Part shown: positions 58,661 to 64,000 of the stretch, one piece after another | How positions within the stretch are numbered: the stretch's first letter is position 1 | Layout: each line of letters starts with the position of its first letter | From: JANJTB01 sp032027125 | GTDB taxonomy: Bacteria > Bacteroidota > Ignavibacteria > Kapaibacteriales > UBA2268 | Reading direction: 5' to 3' | Assembly (NCBI GenBank): GCA_032027125.1 | Contig: JAVSMQ010000001.1 | Coordinates: 1,507,910-1,571,909 of the forward strand | DNA length: 64,000 bases | Translations under genes and position numbers: made by a program | The notes under the pieces: model-generated | What the model saw: only the letters and a program-made list of their open reading frames with translations | Told to the model about the DNA's origin: nothing | The model's database searches: none

Positions 58661-61600
58661 TTATTTTATTATAATAAATGGTCGAATATCGCTTACTGTC
58701 GGCGTTTGCAAATGAATATAATAAATGCCGCTGCTTAATCCCGTAATATCAATATTCAATGAGTGCATTCCCGATTCACCGGTGAATCTGAATTGACTGC
58801 ACGATATTCCGGTTGAATTATATACGGTTAAGGTAGTAAATCCTTTCTCGATTAAATTTAACGACACCTTCAAATCTATATCTGATGGATTTGGGCTAAT
58901 GCTCACAATCCCAGCCGTGCCGGTAGGATTTACTAATCTTGTTCCACCATCCCTGCATATTCCGAGAAGAGTAAACGAACCGTTTTGTGTAATTACTGAT
59001 GCACCATATCCAAGTGAACGGGCATCAGAAATAACGACCGGACATGATTCTGCATTTCCGAGACCTGCTTTAAATTTGATTTTTGCAATTTGTCCGGTTT
59101 CGAGAGGTTTTAATATTACCATATTAATCCGGGCAGTCTTGTCATCAATAACTGTTGCAGGATAATCAAGAGGAGCAAGCAGTGTCGGATTATATTTTAT
59201 AACAAGGTCAATTCCAGTTACTCCGGATTCTATAAGATTTGCAGCATTCTTCAATATAATTGGAATTTCGATAATGTCGCCTGCATAAGCAGAAACATCA
59301 GGAATTTCAATAAAAGCACCTGCCGCTTCTGTATTAGTAAAAATATTGACTGTCAATTCCCGGGCGCAGGGTTCAATATTAAATTTAACGGATGTCTGCA
59401 ATTCACCGATTGAAGGAGGCGTAAATTTAACTGAAATCTTTATACTGTCCAATGCAGGTACTTTAATCGGCAACTGACCGCCGACAAATTCAAAAGGTGC
59501 TGCAAGTACAGGTTCGTTCAATATGAACAGGTCAGTTAATCCGGTGTTATATAATGTAATGATACCGAATTTAGGTTGTCCGATAAATGTTCTTATTGTT
59601 ATATCCGGTGCATTGAATTTTGGTATTGTTACTGTTCCGGTAATATTTACAGTATAAGTGTAACCGCAGATTGAATCAATAATTGTAATATTTTCGGAAA
59701 ATGCACCTTCAACTGTACTGCCAATAAATGTAAAATTGACGGAAACTTCTTCACCGGAATTAAGAATTACTTCGTCAGAATTCAAAATAATACCCGGTGA
59801 AGCAGTAAGATAAGCACCTGCTCTGATTGTACCTGCATTTTCTAATGTCAGCATTGTATCCTGCTTTTCTCCCGGACATAGGAATCCGAGATTGAACGAA
59901 CGTACCTGAGAAATCACTGCTACACTATCTTTAAATGCTGAAAGAGGCACAAGCAGTTCAGGTTGATTTGAAGAATTAGAAGTTATCTTTATCTCAGCAG
60001 TTTTCAGTCCTGCGTTTTTTGGAACAAACATAATATCAATAATGAACGTACTGTCTTTTTCTATCGAAATCGGTGCTGATTTGTTTAAAGTAAATGAATT
60101 AGCGTCATTTCCCGTAATTTCAATATCGCTGATGATGAGAGGATTTATCCCTGTATTTGATAATTCCAATTTACCTGCAGAAGAATAATCACAAATTAAA
60201 TCTTTGACAGGCTCATAATTCGATATAATTTTAGGGCTGAGGTCTAAGCCTTCTCCATAAAGCTGAACAATTGCAGGACTTCCCGCACCGGAATAATGAA
60301 ATTCAAGAGTTCCACCCGTTACTCCTTCGCTTGCTGCATTAAACCGTAAATCCATTTTTGCAACTTGTCCCGGTAGCAGCGAAAATGGTCCGGCACCTGA
60401 CAACGTGGTAAAATCAACTGCATTTGGCAGACCATGTTTGGTTTCAGTTATATAAAGTGTCGCATTACCAATATTTTTTACGGTGACAGCCTGAACTGTA
60501 TCCTTATAATCTCCTACCTGAACTATACCGAAATCAATAATTTTATTGACAACCTCGATTTGAGGCTGAACTCCTTCTCCGCGTATTGTCTGAACCAATA
60601 CGTCCGATTGTGTATTGATGACAATCTCGGCATTATGAAGACCAACTCTTTGGGGTTTGAATCTGAATTCAGCGAACATAGACTCATTTGGCAGAATTTC
60701 ATATACGGGCAAACCTGACACTATCTCGAAGCTGCCGGCATCCGCTCCTCTGAAATAAATCGAATCCACCCTGAATTTATATGTGCCGGGGTTTCTGATA
60801 TACGCCTGCACAACCGAATCTTTAGAACTGCCTACCAGAACCTGCTTCATATCAACATTCTGGGTTGTCGGATTTGGAGCGACTATCGAAAAGAGTGAAT
60901 CGGATATATCAGACTGCAAAATGTCAAACTTGATTTTCCAAAGGAACATATCATAACCGCCGCGTGAAGTGACCTGATTTATTCCAAAATCTGTAACTCC
61001 CTGATATTCTCCTGTCACAACGACATTGCCGTTATTATCGAAATCAATTCCAAAGCCTGTAATGTCACTTAGGCTTTCAGCACTTCGAGCCCAGACAAAA
61101 TTTCCGGTTTCATCATACCTTGAAACAAAAATATCTCTACCGCCCTTGCTCACCATAGTTTGGCTTCCAAATCCTGCTGTGCCTGTGAAATATCCTGTTA
61201 CAGCAATATTACCGTAAGTATCTGACGCAACACCAAAAGCACCGTCCGAAGTTTCACTCCCGCCGCTCCTTGCCCATAACACATTGCCGTACTTGTCAAT
61301 TTTTGCAACAAAATAGTCGGTGTCTCTGCTTGTAAGTGCCTGGCTGCCAAAGGATGCAATACCTTTAAAGCTGCCTGCAAAAACTGCACTTTCGTAACTT
61401 TTCGCACTTATTGAATAAGATTTATCCGAACCGGTGCTCCCGGCGCTGTAAGCAAACTGGAGATTTGAAAATTCATCATACTTTAAATAAAATATATCTT
61501 CTTCACCCTGACTTGTTAAAGTTTGGTTTCCAAATGTTGCAGATAGTGTAAAATCACCGGTCACGTATAAATTACCCATTGCATCACACGAGATATCTCT

Positions 61601-63637
61601 TGCTTTATCAACACCCGGACCTCCCGCACTTGTCACCCAGATTAAATCACCGTTTGTATTATATCTGGCAACAAATATATCTTCATCACCCTTGCTTGTA
61701 ATCTCACTTAAAATACCGAATACGGCTGTTCCATAAAATGAGCCTGTAATCGAGGGATTACCATTATAATCAACTGTTATGCCTGTTGCATAAGCATAAG
61801 TAGAAGATAGACTTGAAGTTGTTTTTGTCCATAAAAGTGTTCCGTTTGGGTCATATTTGGATATGAAAGCTACTATAGTACGTCCTACTCTTATATTTCC
61901 TGTAATGTAAACATTTCCTTTACTGTCCAATTCTATATCACTGGATATATCATTGCTGTAACCGGAGCCACCGGAGCGCACCCAAACAACATTTCCTGCA
62001 GAATTGTATTTCACAACGAAATATTGCGAAAATGCGGTGACAGATATTGTTGAATTGTCAAAAGTTAAAGTATTCTTAAATGTTCCTGTCACATATACAT
62101 TTCCGGCGTTATCTGCTACTGTACGAGTTCCCCTGTCATAAGCATTACCGCCGCCGGTATAGACTTTATCGGCAAATCCGGCTGTACTTTTTTGGGTAAC
62201 TCTCACTAAACAACTATCGCTTGCCGGTTTGGGAATATTTTTCCAGTTATATTTCAATCCGAATGCATCATTTGTGATTATGTTCCAGTTTCTGCCTTTA
62301 TCATAACTGTAATCCAGTACAACAGTGTCCGAAGGAATTATTCCTGTCCATGTTATTGCAGTATCCGAGCCTGCAACGAATATTTCACCTCCGTTGGGAT
62401 GAGTCAGCTTCAGGCTTGGTTTTGGCGGCGATTTGCCGGGGAAACCTCCGCTTACAAATATCTTTCCAGGGCATAAATCGGTAACAACATCAAAATCACC
62501 ATAAGTATAACTGCTGTCAACAGGCAAAAAACTAACTGTCAATGCTTTAGTTTCTCCGGGATTAAGTACAAAACTTTTCGGAGTGATAGAAAAAGCATTA
62601 TTTGAACTTATAATATTTGATACGGTAAATTTTGCATTTGTTGCTGTAATATTGATTGTAGTATCTCTCACTTTACCGGGAGCTGCATTATCAAATTTAA
62701 TAGATGAGGGTTTAATATCAAGACGTGCAACAGAGTTTGGATTTGACTGATAGCTCAAATTAGTTGTGGTGCCGTATTTCATTTCATCAACAGTAACCAG
62801 AGTATTAACCGGTGTGCAGGTAACTTCACTTTGCCATTCAATCGTGCAGTAAGCATCTTCGCCCTGTGATTCTTCCAGAATTTGTTTATATATATCTTTT
62901 GCCTGCTGCTCGGTTTTGATATTATGGAACCATTTTCCGCCTGTTTTGATTGCTATTTCCTGCATATTTTTTTCAATACCCATTCCGATTGCAACAGAAT
63001 AAATCTTAACTTCCTGTTGTAATGCTGTTTCAATAATTTGTGCGGTATTTGGTGTAGTTGTCGGCTTGCCGTCTGATAAGAAAACAATGATTTTTTTGTA
63101 TTTTGCACTTCTTGTCAGAACCAGCCCTCCTGCTAACGGCATCAATAAGGCAGCATTATAATCGGTAAATCCGTATTTGTTATAATAAATTTCATCAACC
63201 GCTTTCAATAATTTTTGCCTGTCGGTAATAAAAGGACTTATGAGATAATTACCGTCATCAAAGACTGAGATTGCAGTCTCCGAAAGATTATTTCTTATAC
63301 CGTTGATATATGAGGCAGCACCGATTTTTGCAAGACCGATATTCAATCCGCCCATCGAGCCGGATGCATCCATAACCAGCACGCTCGAAACCGCTGCTGC
63401 AGGACTTATCACAGGACAGGAAACCTGAGTTACGGTTCGAAGTTTGCCATTTTCCGAAATTTTGAAATCAGAATTTGAAAAACCGGTAATCTGATACCCG
63501 TCTTTATCATATACATAGAATTTTGCTCTGATTGTAGGGAAATTTGACGCATCCAAATCAAATAGAACCAATGATTGGGCATTAGTATTTACTGCCGATA
63601 AAATCAACAGTAAAACAAAGTAAACATATTTTCTCAT
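58661..63637 (-). CDS. Giant surface protein: vWA, SBBP-type repeats, choice-of-anchor-D repeats and T9SS sorting domain
   Basis: A 1658-residue exported protein. After the signal peptide (1-20) and a beta domain comes a von Willebrand A domain (about 85-265) with the MIDAS motif DASGSMGG and FLSDGKPTT. A run of SBBP-type propeller repeats follows (near 510-930) with lines like GNVYVTGTF, GGSETSDGAFG and VTGYFTGTAGFG. Several choice-of-anchor-D-type Ig domains lie near 330-430 and 940-1450 (PGETKALTVSFLP, DVSAYAGDIIEIP). The last 80 residues (VSISPNPSDIDLKVSLN, LTVYNSTGISC, SGIYYIHLQTP) are a T9SS type A sorting domain. The ATG at 63637 has AGGGGA upstream and gives a proper signal peptide. 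It likely acts in adhesion or as a surface filament. Confidence 0.88.
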   Translation of the reverse strand: MRKYVYFVLLLILSAVNTNAQSLVLFDLDASNFPTIRAKFYVYDKDGYQITGFSNSDFKISENGKLRTVTQVSCPVISPAAAVSSVLVMDASGSMGGLNIGLAKIGAASYINGIRNNLSETAISVFDDGNYLISPFITDRQKLLKAVDEIYYNKYGFTDYNAALLMPLAGGLVLTRSAKYKKIIVFLSDGKPTTTPNTAQIIETALQQEVKIYSVAIGMGIEKNMQEIAIKTGGKWFHNIKTEQQAKDIYKQILEESQGEDAYCTIEWQSEVTCTPVNTLVTVDEMKYGTTTNLSYQSNPNSVARLDIKPSSIKFDNAAPGKVRDTTINITATNAKFTVSNIISSNNAFSITPKSFVLNPGETKALTVSFLPVDSSYTYGDFDVVTDLCPGKIFVSGGFPGKSPPKPSLKLTHPNGGEIFVAGSDTAITWTGIIPSDTVVLDYSYDKGRNWNIITNDAFGLKYNWKNIPKPASDSCLVRVTQKSTAGFADKVYTGGGNAYDRGTRTVADNAGNVYVTGTFKNTLTFDNSTISVTAFSQYFVVKYNSAGNVVWVRSGGSGYSNDISSDIELDSKGNVYITGNIRVGRTIVAFISKYDPNGTLLWTKTTSSLSSTYAYATGITVDYNGNPSITGSFYGTAVFGILSEITSKGDEDIFVARYNTNGDLIWVTSAGGPGVDKARDISCDAMGNLYVTGDFTLSATFGNQTLTSQGEEDIFYLKYDEFSNLQFAYSAGSTGSDKSYSISAKSYESAVFAGSFKGIASFGSQALTSRDTDYFVAKIDKYGNVLWARSGGSETSDGAFGVASDTYGNIAVTGYFTGTAGFGSQTMVSKGGRDIFVSRYDETGNFVWARSAESLSDITGFGIDFDNNGNVVVTGEYQGVTDFGINQVTSRGGYDMFLWKIKFDILQSDISDSLFSIVAPNPTTQNVDMKQVLVGSSKDSVVQAYIRNPGTYKFRVDSIYFRGADAGSFEIVSGLPVYEILPNESMFAEFRFKPQRVGLHNAEIVINTQSDVLVQTIRGEGVQPQIEVVNKIIDFGIVQVGDYKDTVQAVTVKNIGNATLYITETKHGLPNAVDFTTLSGAGPFSLLPGQVAKMDLRFNAASEGVTGGTLEFHYSGAGSPAIVQLYGEGLDLSPKIISNYEPVKDLICDYSSAGKLELSNTGINPLIISDIEITGNDANSFTLNKSAPISIEKDSTFIIDIMFVPKNAGLKTAEIKITSNSSNQPELLVPLSAFKDSVAVISQVRSFNLGFLCPGEKQDTMLTLENAGTIRAGAYLTASPGIILNSDEVILNSGEEVSVNFTFIGSTVEGAFSENITIIDSICGYTYTVNITGTVTIPKFNAPDITIRTFIGQPKFGIITLYNTGLTDLFILNEPVLAAPFEFVGGQLPIKVPALDSIKISVKFTPPSIGELQTSVKFNIEPCARELTVNIFTNTEAAGAFIEIPDVSAYAGDIIEIPIILKNAANLIESGVTGIDLVIKYNPTLLAPLDYPATVIDDKTARINMVILKPLETGQIAKIKFKAGLGNAESCPVVISDARSLGYGASVITQNGSFTLLGICRDGGTRLVNPTGTAGIVSISPNPSDIDLKVSLNLIEKGFTTLTVYNSTGISCSQFRFTGESGMHSLNIDITGLSSGIYYIHLQTPTVSDIRPFIIIK

Positions 63638-64000
63638 TTTAAATCCCCTGATAGCAAAAACAAGACATATAAAAATATGTAAAAAAAAGAAATTATGCAA
63701 GTATTTATATTTGAAAAACTTATCAAACTCAATATTATGACGGTTCTTTAAATAAAATAATATTTTTTGTGTAATTTTTGCCCAATTATTTCAAAATAAT
63801 CTCTATTTTATCATTAGTCACTTTCCATATTTTTTTAAATGAGGATTTGATTTGGTATTTGTCCCCCGCCGGCGGGGGTTAGGGGGTGGAAAATTAATTC
63901 ATATTCCCTTTGACTTCGCTTGGATGTCTCACCTGCAAAGTAAATTAATATTTCTTTCGCCTTTTATATCTCTAAAAATCACTTTTTTGCTGATTATTTC
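63638..64000. other. Region upstream of the giant surface protein, up to the window edge
   Basis: 363 AT-rich bases with the GC-rich repeat at 63855-63900 and then ATATTCCCTTTGACTTCGCT, resembling part of the GTCA/TGAC hairpins. No gene is visible. Confidence 0.5.
63855..63900 (-). repeat. GC-rich CCCCCGCCNGCGGGGG repeat, copy 2 (inverted)
   Basis: GTATTTGTCCCCCGCCGGCG GGGGTTAGGGGGTGGAAAAT TAATTC is the reverse complement of the element at 36195-36242 with a handful of changes. The palindromic CCCCCGCCGGCGGGGG is perfect here. Confidence 0.75.

Overview
The window reads as an AT-rich chromosome segment of a Gram-negative member of the Bacteroidota/Chlorobiota (FCB) group. The basis is gene content: two proteins with type IX secretion (T9SS) C-terminal sorting domains, giant surface proteins with vWA, SBBP-type and choice-of-anchor-D-type repeats, many outer-membrane beta-barrels and lipoproteins, lipid A genes (lpxB, lpxK), and families such as DUF6588, DUF5777 and YceI that are typical of this group. 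An Ignavibacteria/Kapabacteria-like lineage is a plausible guess, but no rRNA or universal marker set is here to fix it. Masked bases near 36.85-36.94 kb and at 43.85 kb suggest a consensus assembly, possibly metagenomic. I see no rRNA, tRNA, CRISPR array or complete insertion sequence.

Layout. 0-1.4 kb: three tandem Hsp20 genes (the first cut by the window edge). 1.5-12.1 kb: mixed housekeeping genes: CPBP protease, STAS protein, MraY, DUF1801 protein, Gfo/Idh/MocA oxidoreductase, tryptophanase, NlpC/P60 peptidase, LRR protein, a double-domain adenylate kinase and a LysE exporter. 12.7-17.7 kb: a lipoprotein built of eight 89-residue cysteine-containing repeats, then a lipoprotein/barrel pair. 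17.9-24.5 kb: Kbl, a small membrane protein, a DUF6588 barrel and a tightly packed lpxB-DUF374-lpxK-lipoprotein operon. 24.5-34.6 kb: a repeat-rich accessory region in which five copies of a 65-70 bp repeat precede a PD-(D/E)XK-like protein, two paralogous secreted proteins and small ORFs. These enclose a sigma54-type two-component system, a barrel and a calcium-loop protein with a sigma54-like promoter, and are followed by an AlbA_2/Schlafen-type ATPase. 35-39.7 kb: RtcB and a lipoprotein-DUF5777-YceI-cytochrome operon. 40-44.8 kb: an orphan phage terminase, a T9SS propeller protein, and a 233-residue gene bracketed by short direct repeats.

44.8-53.6 kb is the most system-like part. A minus-strand operon encodes an SxtJ-like membrane protein, a 49-residue DUF5989 protein, a large carbamoyltransferase, a zinc-ribbon methyltransferase and a RidA/chorismatase-like protein; a divergent SGNH hydrolase and a PD40-CXXCH-TPR protein face it. 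Together they could make and modify a carbamoylated, perhaps chorismate-derived, envelope-associated product; this is inference. 54-64 kb: NadB, a small barrel, a double-OmpA protein, and a giant vWA/SBBP/T9SS protein. Several dispersed hairpin repeats with GTCA...TGAC ends are scattered through intergenic regions.
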